From NCBI GenBank assembly GCA_020831825.1, contig JAFIFW010000010.1, positions 1 through 64,000 on the forward strand: a stretch of DNA of 64,000 nt, in the 5' to 3' direction. This DNA is from Methylophaga sp. (GTDB taxonomy: Bacteria > Pseudomonadota > Gammaproteobacteria > Nitrosococcales > Methylophagaceae). The notes beneath the pieces are model-generated. The model did no database searches and had not been told where the DNA came from. It was given only the letters and a program-made list of their open reading frames with translations. This document shows, piece after piece, positions 34,868-44,983 of the stretch (the first letter of the stretch is position 1; each line of letters starts with the position of its first letter). The position numbers were made by a program, and so were the translations under genes.

Positions 34868-36283
34868 TTACTCTTCGTCTATGCGAAGCGCCAGGAACTG
34901 CGAATTACCTTCACGATGAATCAGCACAGGCACTGACTTGCCTGCTTCCAGTGATTTTGCGACTTCGAGGAATTGCTGAACACTTTCGATTTGAACATTG
35001 TTCAGATTTGAAATCACATCACCCGGACGAATACCTGCGCGCAGTGCAGGACCCGTTTCGACTTTCATAACATAAACACCGCCAGTATCCAAACCCGCTT
35101 CCTGACGTTGCTCGTAGGAAACCTCGATGACTTCAATCACCAGTCGGTTGTCAGAACTACGCTGTGGCCCGACACGTGATAAAGCAACCTGATCTTCATC
35201 TGGCAACTCTTCAACGACTACTTTGATGGTTTGACGTTTTTTCTCGCGCATGATCTGCACATCGGTTTCTTTACCGACTGCAGTACGACCGACAATCGGC
35301 GGCAGGTCAGAACTTGTTACAACATTTCGGCCATCGAATTCAAGAATGACATCACCGGCTCTGAAACCCGCTTTCTCTGCAGGGCTGTCTGGGATGACAC
35401 GTGACACAAGCGCACCCTGTGGACGGCTCAAACCAAACGATTCTGCCAGTTCACGGGTAACATCCTGGATAACCACGCCTAACCAGCCGCGGCTGACGTA
35501 ACCTTGAGCCTTGATTTGTTCGACTACATTCATGACTACATCAATGGGAATCGCGAAAGATACGCCCATGAAGCCGCCATGACGGCTGTAGATTTGAGAG
35601 TTAATACCAATGACTTCGCCGTCAAGATTGAACAGTGGGCCACCCGAGTTACCCGGGTTGATGGCGACATCTGTCTGAATAAACGGCACATAACTGTCAC
35701 TAGGCAGGCTTCGGCCCAATGCACTGATAATGCCGGCAGTGGCTGAATAGTCAAAGCCAAACGGTGAACCGATTGCCAGTACCCACTCACCTACTTTCAG
35801 ATCATTGGAGTCACCGAGCTGCAATGTTGGCAATCCAGTTGCTTCGACTTTCAGCAGAGCAACATCGCTGCGTTCATCACCACCCAAAACTTCAGCCACC
35901 AGCTCAGTTCTGTCGCTGAATCTGACGATAATTTCATCGGCATTTCTAATGACGTGATAGTTAGTCAGGATGTAACCATCTTCTGAAAGTACAAACCCAG
36001 AGCCCACGGAGTTATGTGGACGTGAACGAGGTTGGTTAGGATTACCAAAAAAGCGACGAAAGAAATCGTCAAAAGGTGTGCCTTCAGGGACCTCCATGCC
36101 TGGCGGCAGCATCTGCTGGGATGAGGTCTCGCGCTGAGTTTTGGTGCTGATGTTGACTACACCATCAGCATTTTTTTCCACCAGGTCGGTGAAGTCAGGA
36201 AGGCCTCTGGCATGAGCACTTGCACTTAACAAGAACCAGGCGAGAATGACACTCATCAAAGACCACGTTTTCGTATGTATCAT
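34868..36283 (-). CDS. degP: Periplasmic DegP/MucD-type serine protease
   Basis: A 471-residue exported protease. It has a signal peptide (MIHTKTWSLMSVILAWFLLS...ASAHA), the catalytic triad His in TNYHVI, Asp in RSDVALLK and Ser in NPGNSGGPLF, and two PDZ domains. It degrades misfolded envelope proteins. It is the last gene of the rpoE operon, like mucD in Pseudomonas. ATG 36283 is 7 bases after GAGG and overlaps the rseC stop; a second ATG 3 bp earlier is possible. Confidence 0.94.
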   Translation of the reverse strand: MIHTKTWSLMSVILAWFLLSASAHARGLPDFTDLVEKNADGVVNISTKTQRETSSQQMLPPGMEVPEGTPFDDFFRRFFGNPNQPRSRPHNSVGSGFVLSEDGYILTNYHVIRNADEIIVRFSDRTELVAEVLGGDERSDVALLKVEATGLPTLQLGDSNDLKVGEWVLAIGSPFGFDYSATAGIISALGRSLPSDSYVPFIQTDVAINPGNSGGPLFNLDGEVIGINSQIYSRHGGFMGVSFAIPIDVVMNVVEQIKAQGYVSRGWLGVVIQDVTRELAESFGLSRPQGALVSRVIPDSPAEKAGFRAGDVILEFDGRNVVTSSDLPPIVGRTAVGKETDVQIMREKKRQTIKVVVEELPDEDQVALSRVGPQRSSDNRLVIEVIEVSYEQRQEAGLDTGGVYVMKVETGPALRAGIRPGDVISNLNNVQIESVQQFLEVAKSLEAGKSVPVLIHREGNSQFLALRIDEE

Positions 36284-36705
36284 CATTTTTCCTCTATGAT
36301 TTGCGTGTCCAGCTGAACAGCATGTGTTTTTAACCTGAATCGCACCCAGTAAAACCCTGCAGCAAGCCCGGCTATCCCTGCACCGATTTCTGCCAATTCG
36401 CCCCATCCCAACGTTCTTATTGTCACTGCTGCGGCAAACATAGACAGAAGCGGCAGCAGATACATCAATGCAGCGCCCTGCACAAGTGCTTCTTCGGGGA
36501 TTGAGACAGTTACCTGCTGACCCGGTTCCATGTTTTCCGTGCGAGATACAGCAATTCTTGAAAATTTTTTTCCCACATGTTTCGCCAGCAAGCCAGTGCC
36601 ACAACCTTGCCTTACAGCGCACTGACCGCAAGTAGACTGACGCTCCGCCTGAACCCAGGCGATCTTTTCTTCCAGTTGAACGATGGTGGCTTTTTGTTCG
36701 ATCAT
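36283..36705 (-). CDS. rseC: RseC/MucC-like sigma-E regulator
   Basis: A 140-residue inner-membrane protein with the family's cysteine cluster (STCGQCAVRQGCGTG) and two transmembrane helices around residues 78-118. It lies between rseB and degP, overlapping both by 1-4 bp. RseC modulates sigma-E activity and has been linked to SoxR reduction. Confidence 0.9.
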   Translation of the reverse strand: MIEQKATIVQLEEKIAWVQAERQSTCGQCAVRQGCGTGLLAKHVGKKFSRIAVSRTENMEPGQQVTVSIPEEALVQGAALMYLLPLLSMFAAAVTIRTLGWGELAEIGAGIAGLAAGFYWVRFRLKTHAVQLDTQIIEEK

Positions 36706-37697
36706 GGCTGCTCTATATCGACAAAATGGATAGAAGCACCGATTTTTTCGACTGTTCGGCTTGGCACTTCTCCAACCACCGTAATGAAGTGGGAATGGAT
36801 AATATTGCCATACGCATTGATGCCTCCCATTTGTGTTGCGCCGTGTAAGTGACGATGCTTGGAGAGAATCCTTTCGATAAAGACCGATACTGAACTCATC
36901 CCGTCACTGTAGACACGCTGTTCGACCTCAGCGCCATTACTCGCTCTAAGTCTGGTCTGAAGTGCAACCAAAGAAAAACCCTCAGGCAGCCAAGCAACGT
37001 CCCAGCGTGATAGACGGCTCTGTCGTTCGATGTCGGAGGATGATTGCTTATTTGTTCGATTCAGAATCACCTCATCGCCTTCAAGCCTTGATTGCAGATT
37101 TTCATCATCAATTTCTATGTCAGTTTCAATCGATGAAAATGCAAACATCTCAAGCACTTCACCGTCTGGGGCCAACAACTGTGTCTTGAGTAGCAGATCA
37201 GTTTCGGCATCAACCCACAGTCGATACCCATAACGGTATTCGTCGACGGGCGAAATCAGCAGTTCACGTGCCTTACGCCCGGCAACACGCGTCTTACCTT
37301 GCAGTGATAATTCATAAAATGGCAGAGCAGAACGCAGTTTGGAAGGTAAGTCTGCTAAAAATCCGCTTCCTAGAGGACGAGAACTGATGTTGACCTGACG
37401 TCCCTCCGGATTGATGCAGGTGACTTTATCGTTAGAACGAATCACCTCGCGTGCAGGACCATTCAAGGCAACCAACCTTTCAAGCTCACCGTTTTCGTCA
37501 GCTCGATGATAGATTTTGATGGATTGGAGATTACGGCCTGACTGATAAGAGAATACACCTGAGTAGTTAAGAGTTTTGGCCGCGTTATTCATACGTTCGA
37601 GCAAATCAATTGCCTCGTCTGATGCGTATGATGTCGGCAGGAACAGCAGTAAACAAATCGACAACCAGCCAGGCAACAGTTTATGTACGTGGCTCAT
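36702..37697 (-). CDS. rseB: Sigma-E regulatory protein RseB/MucB
   Basis: A 331-residue periplasmic protein with a signal peptide (LSICLLLFLPTSYA) and the MucB/RseB lipid-binding and C-terminal domains (NYSGVFSYQSGRNLQSIKI; MGGINAYG). It shields RseA from protease cleavage until it binds mislocalised lipopolysaccharide. It abuts rseA. Confidence 0.93.
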   Translation of the reverse strand: MSHVHKLLPGWLSICLLLFLPTSYASDEAIDLLERMNNAAKTLNYSGVFSYQSGRNLQSIKIYHRADENGELERLVALNGPAREVIRSNDKVTCINPEGRQVNISSRPLGSGFLADLPSKLRSALPFYELSLQGKTRVAGRKARELLISPVDEYRYGYRLWVDAETDLLLKTQLLAPDGEVLEMFAFSSIETDIEIDDENLQSRLEGDEVILNRTNKQSSSDIERQSRLSRWDVAWLPEGFSLVALQTRLRASNGAEVEQRVYSDGMSSVSVFIERILSKHRHLHGATQMGGINAYGNIIHSHFITVVGEVPSRTVEKIGASIHFVDIEQP

Positions 37698-38242
37698 CAG
37701 TCGGTCCCGTAAGATACGACTCGACCGTAGGAAAAAACACCTGAGGTGGCTGCGAATTCATTGTGATCGATTAGATAAGTGTTGAGGCGTTCTTCAACTT
37801 CTTGTTCGGTGACTGTCCATCGGTTACTTGTTGCAGGCACTGTTTGTTCAGCGATGGTTATCATGTCAGGGTTGTCAGCTTGAATATTTATCACACTGAC
37901 AACGGCCAGCGCGCCAACCGAGGCGGCCATGGCAAGGCCAGCCACTTGCTTGTTCAAGAGCCTCGGAAAACGCAGGAGTTTGGCCTTGATTGAGTTTCGC
38001 GCCGGTTGGCTGTGTTGTGGTTCTTCGGCTATCGCTGCCGTTAAACGTTGATTGAAGGACATCACATCAATACTGCCTGCACGCGAATAACCATGCAGTA
38101 AATCACTGGCATTCTGATAGCGCATAAATCGCTCTCTGGCGTTCTCATCGGTAGTAAGCAATGTGATAGCTTGTTCGAGTTCCTTGCCAGAGAGTTGTCC
38201 ATCGACCAATGCAAATAACATCTCATTGTGATTGACTGTCAT
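37697..38242 (-). CDS. rseA: Anti-sigma-E factor RseA/MucA
   Basis: A 181-residue membrane protein with an N-terminal anti-sigma domain (MLFALVDGQLSGKELEQA), one transmembrane helix near residues 99-120 and a periplasmic tail. It holds RpoE inactive and is degraded stepwise under envelope stress. 2 bp after rpoE. Confidence 0.93.
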   Translation of the reverse strand: MTVNHNEMLFALVDGQLSGKELEQAITLLTTDENARERFMRYQNASDLLHGYSRAGSIDVMSFNQRLTAAIAEEPQHSQPARNSIKAKLLRFPRLLNKQVAGLAMAASVGALAVVSVINIQADNPDMITIAEQTVPATSNRWTVTEQEVEERLNTYLIDHNEFAATSGVFSYGRVVSYGTD

Positions 38243-38244
38243 TG

Positions 38245-38835
38245 TTAATCCTCTTCACCCATTACTTCTTTTACTTGTTTATCAATCGCTTCACGAGCAC
38301 GAAATATTCGTGAGCGCACAGTCCCTATCGGGCAGTCCATTGCTTGCGCGATTTCCTCGTAACTCATGCCTTCAAACTCGCGCAATTTGATTGCTGTGGC
38401 TGTATCTTCCGGTAACGATTCGATGACTTCATGAATCGCCTGCTCCAGCTCCACACGCATGAGACTGTTTTCAGGGGTCTCAAATTCCTTCAATTCCGGT
38501 GCATCGTAGTAAATAGTTGCATCCATGGCATCCACGTCAGTGGACGGTGGCCGTCTGGAGGCCGCTGTCAGGTGGTTTTTGGAAGTGTTAATCGCAATGC
38601 GATAAAGCCACGTGTAAAAAGCACTATCTCCCCTGAACCCTGGCAACGCACGATATGCCTTTATGAAAGCTTCTTGGGCAACATCCATAGCTTCGACGGG
38701 GTCATGAACAAACCCTGTGATTACGTGAATGATTCGCTGCTGATATTTCATTATCAACAAATCAAACGCCTTTTTATCGCCTGCCTGAACACGCTCTACC
38801 AGCTCTTGATCAACACTCATTCTATTGTCCGACAC
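38245..38835 (-). CDS. rpoE: Extracytoplasmic sigma factor RpoE (AlgU)
   Basis: A 196-residue ECF sigma factor: region 2 (DLLIMKYQQRIIHVITGFVH; DVAQEAFIKAYRAL) and region 4 (GMSYEEIAQAMDCPIGTVRS). First gene of rpoE-rseA-rseB-rseC-degP. A likely self-recognised promoter lies 39 bp upstream. Confidence 0.96.
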   Translation of the reverse strand: MSDNRMSVDQELVERVQAGDKKAFDLLIMKYQQRIIHVITGFVHDPVEAMDVAQEAFIKAYRALPGFRGDSAFYTWLYRIAINTSKNHLTAASRRPPSTDVDAMDATIYYDAPELKEFETPENSLMRVELEQAIHEVIESLPEDTATAIKLREFEGMSYEEIAQAMDCPIGTVRSRIFRAREAIDKQVKEVMGEED

Positions 38836-38873
38836 ACCCCGGTTCGCCGGAGCTTTTTATTTTTGATTGTCTG

Positions 38874-38901
38874 ATTGACCCGTAACATTTCTCTTTGTTC
38901 C
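38874..38901 (-). promoter_or_regulatory. Candidate sigma-E promoter of rpoE
   Basis: On the minus strand GGAAC (-35 type) is followed 18 bases later by TCAAT, close to the sigma-E GGAACTT...TCNNA layout. This would let RpoE activate its own operon. The -10 match is imperfect. Confidence 0.45.
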
Positions 38902-38950
38902 AATTAAGGTGCAAAATAACTGTATCGCTATTCTACTCCCGACTGAGCGT

Positions 38951-40549
38951 ATGACCACAACTAATGACTTTGATCTGCTGATTCTGGGCAGCGGCACGGC
39001 TGGTTTGACGCTAGCTTTGAAGATGGCAGACAGCTGTCAGGTCGCTGTGTTGTCAAAGCAGCAACTCGACGAGGGAGCTTCACTGTATGCACAGGGAGGA
39101 ATCTCGGTTGTCCTGGATAAAACTGATTCAATTCAGTCTCATATCGATGACACGCTGCGGGCAGGTGCAGGTCTTTGCAGTCCGGCTGCAGTGCGCTTCA
39201 CTGTTGAGCATGCTCGGGAAAATATCGAATGGCTCATTGAACAAGGTGTCTCTTTCACTCGCGATGGGATAACTTCGGAAACCTATCATTTAAGTCAGGA
39301 AGGTGGCCACAGTCATCGACGCATTATTCATTCTGCGGATGCAACCGGTCGTGAAGTTGAAACCACCTTACTGGCAAAAGCCCAGCAACATCCCAACATT
39401 CACATGTTTCCCTTCCATATCGGTATCGATCTGATTACCAGCCAAAAACATCTGGGCGAATCTGAAAATCACTGTCTCGGTTGCTATGTGCTGGATATCA
39501 AGAATGACAAGGTTAAAACCTTTACTGCCAAGACTACCGTGTTGGCAACCGGCGGCGCAGGCAAAGTCTATCTTTATACAAGCAATCCGGATGTCTCAAC
39601 AGGTGATGGCATTGCGATGGGCTGGCGTGCCGGTTGCCGAATTGCCAATATGGAATTCATTCAATTTCACCCTACCTGCCTATACCACCCGCTGGCCAAA
39701 TCTTTTTTGATCAGTGAGGCTTTACGCGGTGAGGGAGCCAAACTAAAACTGGCCGACGGGACTGAATTTATGCCCCGTTATCATCCACAAGCAGAACTTG
39801 CGCCCAGAGATATTGTGGCGCGAGCCATCGACCACGAGATGAAACGGCTCGGTCATGATTGCGTCTATCTTGATATCAGCCATCAATCGCGGGAATTTAT
39901 CGAAACTCACTTTCCGACTATTTATCAGCGCTGTCTGTCATTTGGCATTGATATCAATCAAGTACCGATACCGGTTGTGCCTGCCGCACACTACACCTGC
40001 GGTGGCATCGTCACCGATCTGAATGGTCGCACAGATATCGCCGGGCTGTATGCCATTGGTGAAACAGCACACACTGGCCTGCACGGCGCCAATCGAATGG
40101 CCAGTAACTCATTATTGGAATGTCTGGTATTTGCCAGCGCAGCTGCAAGTGATATTCGTCAACAATTACCCTATCAATACTCAACGCCCATTCCTGATTG
40201 GGATGCCAGCCGGGTTGAGCCTGCCAGGGAAGCGATAGCAATCAGTCACAACTGGGATGAGTTGCGGCGGTTTATGTGGGATTACGTTGGCATTGTCAGA
40301 AGCACAGAACGATTGAATCGCGCCCGGCAACGTCTGACATTGTTGAAACAAGAAATACATGAGTATTACAGCCAACACCACATCAATGCTGATCTGCTGG
40401 AACTGAGAAACCTGGCAGATGTGGCACAACTGATTATTGATTGCGCACTTCGACGGGAAGAAAGTCGAGGCCTGCATTACACGCTGGACTTTCCAGAGTC
40501 TGATGAAAAAACACCACCCGCAGACACTATCATTTCCGGAAAAATATGA
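38951..40549 (+). CDS. nadB: L-aspartate oxidase
   Basis: A 532-residue flavoprotein with the FAD motif DLLILGSGTAGLTLALK, the active-site region with GGISVVLD and HTGLHGANRMASNSLLE, and the TCGGIVTDLNGRT segment. It oxidises aspartate to iminoaspartate at the first step of NAD synthesis. ATG 38951 matches the family N-terminus; an upstream GTG would add 14 residues. It is divergent from rpoE. Confidence 0.94.
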   Translation: MTTTNDFDLLILGSGTAGLTLALKMADSCQVAVLSKQQLDEGASLYAQGGISVVLDKTDSIQSHIDDTLRAGAGLCSPAAVRFTVEHARENIEWLIEQGVSFTRDGITSETYHLSQEGGHSHRRIIHSADATGREVETTLLAKAQQHPNIHMFPFHIGIDLITSQKHLGESENHCLGCYVLDIKNDKVKTFTAKTTVLATGGAGKVYLYTSNPDVSTGDGIAMGWRAGCRIANMEFIQFHPTCLYHPLAKSFLISEALRGEGAKLKLADGTEFMPRYHPQAELAPRDIVARAIDHEMKRLGHDCVYLDISHQSREFIETHFPTIYQRCLSFGIDINQVPIPVVPAAHYTCGGIVTDLNGRTDIAGLYAIGETAHTGLHGANRMASNSLLECLVFASAAASDIRQQLPYQYSTPIPDWDASRVEPAREAIAISHNWDELRRFMWDYVGIVRSTERLNRARQRLTLLKQEIHEYYSQHHINADLLELRNLADVAQLIIDCALRREESRGLHYTLDFPESDEKTPPADTIISGKI

Positions 40550-40552
40550 AGC

Positions 40553-40990
40553 TCAGTCAGGGTAGATTTTTGAATCACGCAAGCGCCGTCTCAATAGACG
40601 ATAATCAGCATGGGCCAACGCATCACATGGAATAAGCAGATTGATATTGCGTCGTCGTTGTCTATCGGCGAAATACAATATCAGCAAAAATCGACTCTCA
40701 TAGCTACGCTTCAATAACAGATTGTCAGCAGCCAGCAGCCCCCTCGTCAACAGCTGCCAGTGTTGCCCTGCCAGCAGACGTAACTGTGTATCGTCAGCCG
40801 AAAAATAAAACCGCCTCAAATACCAAATCAAGCTCAACGGCAGGATAGCCAGCGCAGTGACTGTTAACCAGACTACGCCTGTGAAGACAATCATCATAAA
40901 TGCCAGCAGATGCACCACCGATAAGTAGACGGCCAGATACTGCGAGCGCTGCATCGACAGCTGCACGCTTTGGCTTTGTTGACCTTCCAT
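40553..40990 (-). CDS. ygfX: YgfX/CptA-like membrane protein
   Basis: A 145-residue protein from ATG 40990 (AGGAG 7 bases upstream). It has two transmembrane helices (about 22-60) and a cytoplasmic part ending RRRLRDSKIYPD. YgfX pairs with the flavinylation factor SdhE in enterobacteria and can inhibit cell division. Here no sdhE is adjacent, but the gene is divergent from ygfZ, a common neighbourhood. Confidence 0.75.
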   Translation of the reverse strand: MEGQQSQSVQLSMQRSQYLAVYLSVVHLLAFMMIVFTGVVWLTVTALAILPLSLIWYLRRFYFSADDTQLRLLAGQHWQLLTRGLLAADNLLLKRSYESRFLLILYFADRQRRRNINLLIPCDALAHADYRLLRRRLRDSKIYPD

Positions 40991-41062
40991 GGTCAGGCTC
41001 CTGTGAGTTATTGAATGCTCAGGGTACAATAGCCGCCTAAACTGAGAAGGACAATTGTCACC

Positions 41063-41971
41063 ATGAACAACAGCCAATGGCATTCCCTGAGCACCGCTCG
41101 CCCCGAAGCAACTTTGACCACACCTTACTTTTCAGTACTTGACACAACCCTGGTTAAAGTCTCGGGGTCAGATGCTGCGCAATTCCTGCAAAACCTGCTC
41201 ACCAATGATGTGATGCAGCTGACTAATGGACAGTGTCAGCTTAATGGATTTTGTAATCCCAAAGGTCGATTGCTGGCCAGTTTTCTGCTAATTCGCCAGC
41301 GGGATGAGTATCTCTTGTTGCTGCCTGACGATCAGGCAAGTTTTGTTATGCAACGGCTTAGCATGTTCAAATTACGCAGCAAAGTTACTGTCGAAGATTG
41401 CAGCCAGGATTATCGAGCGATCTATCTTCAAGCTGACTCAACAGCTACTGGTATCCGCCTGCCCTGGCATAATACTTCGAGCCTGATCTTGTCTGAAGCT
41501 GCTCAACACGCAGCACAGATTAATGCTCTTGAGGACGATAACTGGTTCAATGCAGGCACTGAACAATTTTCACAGGATCTGCTGATACAGGGAATTCCAG
41601 TGGTCAATGCTTCGACGCGAGAACAGTTCACACCGCAACAAATCAACTTTGAAGTTATGGGCGGCGTCAGTTTCAAGAAAGGCTGTTATCCGGGCCAGGA
41701 AGTTGTCGCCAGACTGCATTACCTCGGCAAACCAAGCCGTCGGATGTTCCTGTGCAAGCTCCACAACACTTCAGAAAATCTGAATGCAGGCGATGAAGTT
41801 GTAGATGCCAACCAGGAAGTACTTGGCCACATTGTGAACTATGCAGAGCAAGCTGATGGTATTGCGCTGCTGGTCAGCTTCAAGCTCAGCGCCTTGGGTC
41901 AGTCGGTTTTTACTGCCGATGGCACAGTCATCAACGATATCTGGTCGCTGATCGCAGATGATGAGGCTTGA
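41063..41971 (+). CDS. ygfZ: Folate-binding iron-sulfur assembly protein YgfZ
   Basis: A 302-residue protein of the aminomethyltransferase fold. The signature KGCYPGQEVVAR, whose cysteine is key, is intact. It supports repair and assembly of some [4Fe-4S] enzymes using tetrahydrofolate. Convergent with pilR; divergent from ygfX. Confidence 0.94.
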   Translation: MNNSQWHSLSTARPEATLTTPYFSVLDTTLVKVSGSDAAQFLQNLLTNDVMQLTNGQCQLNGFCNPKGRLLASFLLIRQRDEYLLLLPDDQASFVMQRLSMFKLRSKVTVEDCSQDYRAIYLQADSTATGIRLPWHNTSSLILSEAAQHAAQINALEDDNWFNAGTEQFSQDLLIQGIPVVNASTREQFTPQQINFEVMGGVSFKKGCYPGQEVVARLHYLGKPSRRMFLCKLHNTSENLNAGDEVVDANQEVLGHIVNYAEQADGIALLVSFKLSALGQSVFTADGTVINDIWSLIADDEA

Positions 41972-41998
41972 TTGCGGTAAATGCAGTGACTGACCGGA

Positions 41999-43381
41999 CT
42001 AATCCAGTCCGAGTTTTTTAAGTTTATAGCGCAGAGCACGAAAGCTGATGCCCAGCTGTTTTGCTGTGGCCGTTCTGTTCCATCGATTATTCTCAAGCGC
42101 TTGTTGGATAAGCTGTTTTTCCTGTGATTCAAGGTGTGCGTCGAGGTTATCAATCACATTGGCAGAAAAATTTGTAGTGGAAGTTTCTTTGCGCACGGGC
42201 AGTGAGTGCTGCTCTGAAGCGACCGGCAATTCTCGCCCCTCGGGCAACATCAGATCAGTTTCATGGATTTCTCCGCCGTCGGCCCAGGTCATGGCACGCT
42301 CAAGGGTATTTTCCAGCTCCCTGACATTACCGGGAAAAGGATAATTCATCAGCGCCTGCATCGCCGCCGGATGGATGGTCGCCAGAGGTGTTCGGTTTTT
42401 TTGGGCCAACTGCTGCAGAATGTGCGAGACCAGCATTGGAATATCCGCACGACGCTCACGTAACGCTGGCACCATGAGCTGAATTACATTCAGTCGATAA
42501 AACAAATCCTCACGGAAATTGCCCTGCCTGACACACTGCGCCAGGTCTTTGTGTGTCGCTGACAGGATCCGCACATCCACATGAAGCTCTTCCTGTCCAC
42601 CGACTGGGCGGATGGTTTTTTCCTGAATCGCCCGCAGCAACTTGACCTGCATAATCATCGGCAAGTCAGCCACCTCATCCAGAAACAAGGTGCCGCCATT
42701 TGCTTGTTGGAACAAGCCAGTTTTGTCGGCCACCGCGCCGGTAAATGAACCCTTCTTGTGGCCAAACAGTTCACTTTCGACCAGTTCTGCAGGAATGGCG
42801 CCACAATTAATGGGCACAAACGGTCCAGATGCACGCGCCCCTAAATCATGGATCAAGCGCGCGACCAGCTCTTTGCCTGTGCCTGATTCGCCAGTGATGT
42901 AGACAGGTGCCTGACTTCTCGCCAGCTTGCTGACTTTACCGCGCAAATTACGCATGGTTTCCGTGTTTCCAAGCAGACGATCCCGCGAACGACGTTCACT
43001 CGGTTGAGTTTTGTCAGGAGACAGCTTCAAAGCAGCTTCCACCAACTCTCTGAGTACACGCAGCTTGACTGGTTTGGAGACAAAATCAAAAGCGCCCAGT
43101 TTGAGTGCTTGCACCGCCAGATCCATACTGCCATGTGCTGTAATGACAGCCACTGGAAGTTCAGGAGTCGATTGCTGAATTGATTTGACCAGATCCAGGC
43201 CATTGCCATCGGGAAGCCGCATATCCGTAAAACACAGATCGAATTGCTGCTGACTCAGTGCCTGATGTGCCTGTGCCAAATTCTCGGCGGTCACACAGTC
43301 GACTGACATGCCTTCTAGGGTCATGGTCAGCAACTCAAGAATGTCAGGTTCGTCGTCTACAACCAGTGCTTGCGGATTCAT
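41999..43381 (-). CDS. pilR: Sigma-54-dependent response regulator PilR
   Basis: A 460-residue NtrC-family activator: receiver domain with Asp53 (FTDMRLPDG), AAA+ domain (GESGTGKE; the GSFTGA sigma-54 loop; FLDEVADLP), and a Fis-type DNA-binding end (RTATAKQLGISFRALRYKL). It is coupled to the PilS gene by a 4-bp overlap. PilR turns on pilin genes in Pseudomonas. Other sigma-54 targets are possible, including the small RNAs at 10.1-10.5 kb, but nothing in their enhancer sequences specifically points to PilR. Confidence 0.88.
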   Translation of the reverse strand: MNPQALVVDDEPDILELLTMTLEGMSVDCVTAENLAQAHQALSQQQFDLCFTDMRLPDGNGLDLVKSIQQSTPELPVAVITAHGSMDLAVQALKLGAFDFVSKPVKLRVLRELVEAALKLSPDKTQPSERRSRDRLLGNTETMRNLRGKVSKLARSQAPVYITGESGTGKELVARLIHDLGARASGPFVPINCGAIPAELVESELFGHKKGSFTGAVADKTGLFQQANGGTLFLDEVADLPMIMQVKLLRAIQEKTIRPVGGQEELHVDVRILSATHKDLAQCVRQGNFREDLFYRLNVIQLMVPALRERRADIPMLVSHILQQLAQKNRTPLATIHPAAMQALMNYPFPGNVRELENTLERAMTWADGGEIHETDLMLPEGRELPVASEQHSLPVRKETSTTNFSANVIDNLDAHLESQEKQLIQQALENNRWNRTATAKQLGISFRALRYKLKKLGLD

Positions 43382-44967
43382 TCAATATATTCTCTTGCAT
43401 GCAGCGGAAAACTGATACGAAAACAACAGGTTCCATCTTCACCCAGGTAGGTCAGCCGGGCACCGTTGGCCTGACATAACTCTTTGGCCAGATATAGTCC
43501 CAAGCCTGTACCTCCGGTTCTTTGTGAATAAAAAGGTTCAAACAAATGCTCGGCGGCTTCTGCGGATACGCCAGGGCCATTATCCGTGACATCCAGTATC
43601 ACTTCATCGTCGTCAGCAGCCACTTTAATACCTATCATCGGCCCGGCTTCGTTTTTTCGCGCATAGTGCAGTGCATTTTCCAGCAAATTGTAAATGACCT
43701 GTTGCAATTGGGCCTCATCAATCCAGACTCTGGCCAGTGGCACTTCTGTTTCGAGCTGAATCTGCTCATTGGAAAGCCGGTTAATCTCGGAGAACTCGGC
43801 CACCAGTTTTTCCAGCCACGGCAGCAAAACCACCACACTGGGCTCCACTGATTTCCGACGGCTCATTTGCAAGATGGTCTCAATAATACTGTTAACACGT
43901 GCGCTGTGGCGCTGAATGATTGCTGTCAGTTTTTGTGTTTGGGGATTTTCAGCATCAAGTTCGTTCAACAACTCTCCTGCATGACTGATGGCACCCAAGG
44001 GATTGCGGATTTCATGGGCAATGCTGGCAGAAAGACGACCCAGTGAGGCAAGTTTCAATTGCTGCGCCTGTTGCGCCATTGCTGAAGTATTATCGAGGTA
44101 AATCAGGCTCTCACCACTGTCCAATCGAGTGGCTCTTGCGAGTACCTCGGGCAACTCTGGTCTGGCTTGAAATGGCTCAAATGCCTGTGGTTGATGATTG
44201 AGCCACTGCGAGAACTGTATTGCCAGTGCCGGAACGGCATCAGCAAGTGCAATGAACAATTGAGATTGCCCAATGCCCAACAACTGTCCGGCAGATTGAT
44301 TGAACATGCTGATTCGCCCCTGAGCATCGACCACCAGAACCCCGGTTTGCATTCGACTGATGATGTGCTGGTTCAGCATTGCCAGTTTGCTAACATCGCG
44401 CGCCCGTTCCTCGGCAATCAACTGTGTACGATGCATCTTTTTCGACAGCACCTGCGCCAGCAGCGTGGTTGCAAAAAATGTCGCGCCAAGCATGCCTGCC
44501 TGACTGTAACGGGTAACGCCTTCGCCAGCAATTTGGGTGTAACTGGCTTCAAACAACACCGCCAGTGTTGCAATTGCTGCGGTAAATACCGCCAAGCGCC
44601 CGGGAATCAATGTCCCGCCTGCAATCACCACAACCACCATTAGTGAACCTAACCCGGACTGCAGTCCACCACTGGCATGAATCAGTAGTGTTAAAAAGAC
44701 AATATCGAACAACAACTGAAGCGTGGTCAGTGAAACGAAGTTATTCCAGCGCAGGTGGGTAAGCGCTGTCAGCGCAAGTCCTGCCAGAAGATATATCTGA
44801 CTGACCGTAGCGTAGGCAACGGGATCGAGCGAACCGAGAAAGTCCGGCGGCAGATTGAAATAAAAAACGGCAAACAGCGTTGCTGCGAGGAATAACCGGT
44901 AATAGGAGAATATCAGTAAGGCCCGCCAGGAGGAGGGATCAACCGTGTTCTCAGTCAGCATGTTCAC
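43378..44967 (-). CDS. pilS: Sensor histidine kinase PilS
   Basis: A 529-residue kinase with about six N-terminal transmembrane helices, a PAS-like domain around residues 195-300, the phospho-accepting histidine in SASIAHEIRNPLGA, and the ATP-binding motifs DNGPGVSAEA and GGTGLGLYL. It is the partner of the response regulator encoded immediately downstream. Confidence 0.88.
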   Translation of the reverse strand: MNMLTENTVDPSSWRALLIFSYYRLFLAATLFAVFYFNLPPDFLGSLDPVAYATVSQIYLLAGLALTALTHLRWNNFVSLTTLQLLFDIVFLTLLIHASGGLQSGLGSLMVVVVIAGGTLIPGRLAVFTAAIATLAVLFEASYTQIAGEGVTRYSQAGMLGATFFATTLLAQVLSKKMHRTQLIAEERARDVSKLAMLNQHIISRMQTGVLVVDAQGRISMFNQSAGQLLGIGQSQLFIALADAVPALAIQFSQWLNHQPQAFEPFQARPELPEVLARATRLDSGESLIYLDNTSAMAQQAQQLKLASLGRLSASIAHEIRNPLGAISHAGELLNELDAENPQTQKLTAIIQRHSARVNSIIETILQMSRRKSVEPSVVVLLPWLEKLVAEFSEINRLSNEQIQLETEVPLARVWIDEAQLQQVIYNLLENALHYARKNEAGPMIGIKVAADDDEVILDVTDNGPGVSAEAAEHLFEPFYSQRTGGTGLGLYLAKELCQANGARLTYLGEDGTCCFRISFPLHAREYIE

Positions 44968-44983
44968 CGGCAGAAGTCGCCCC

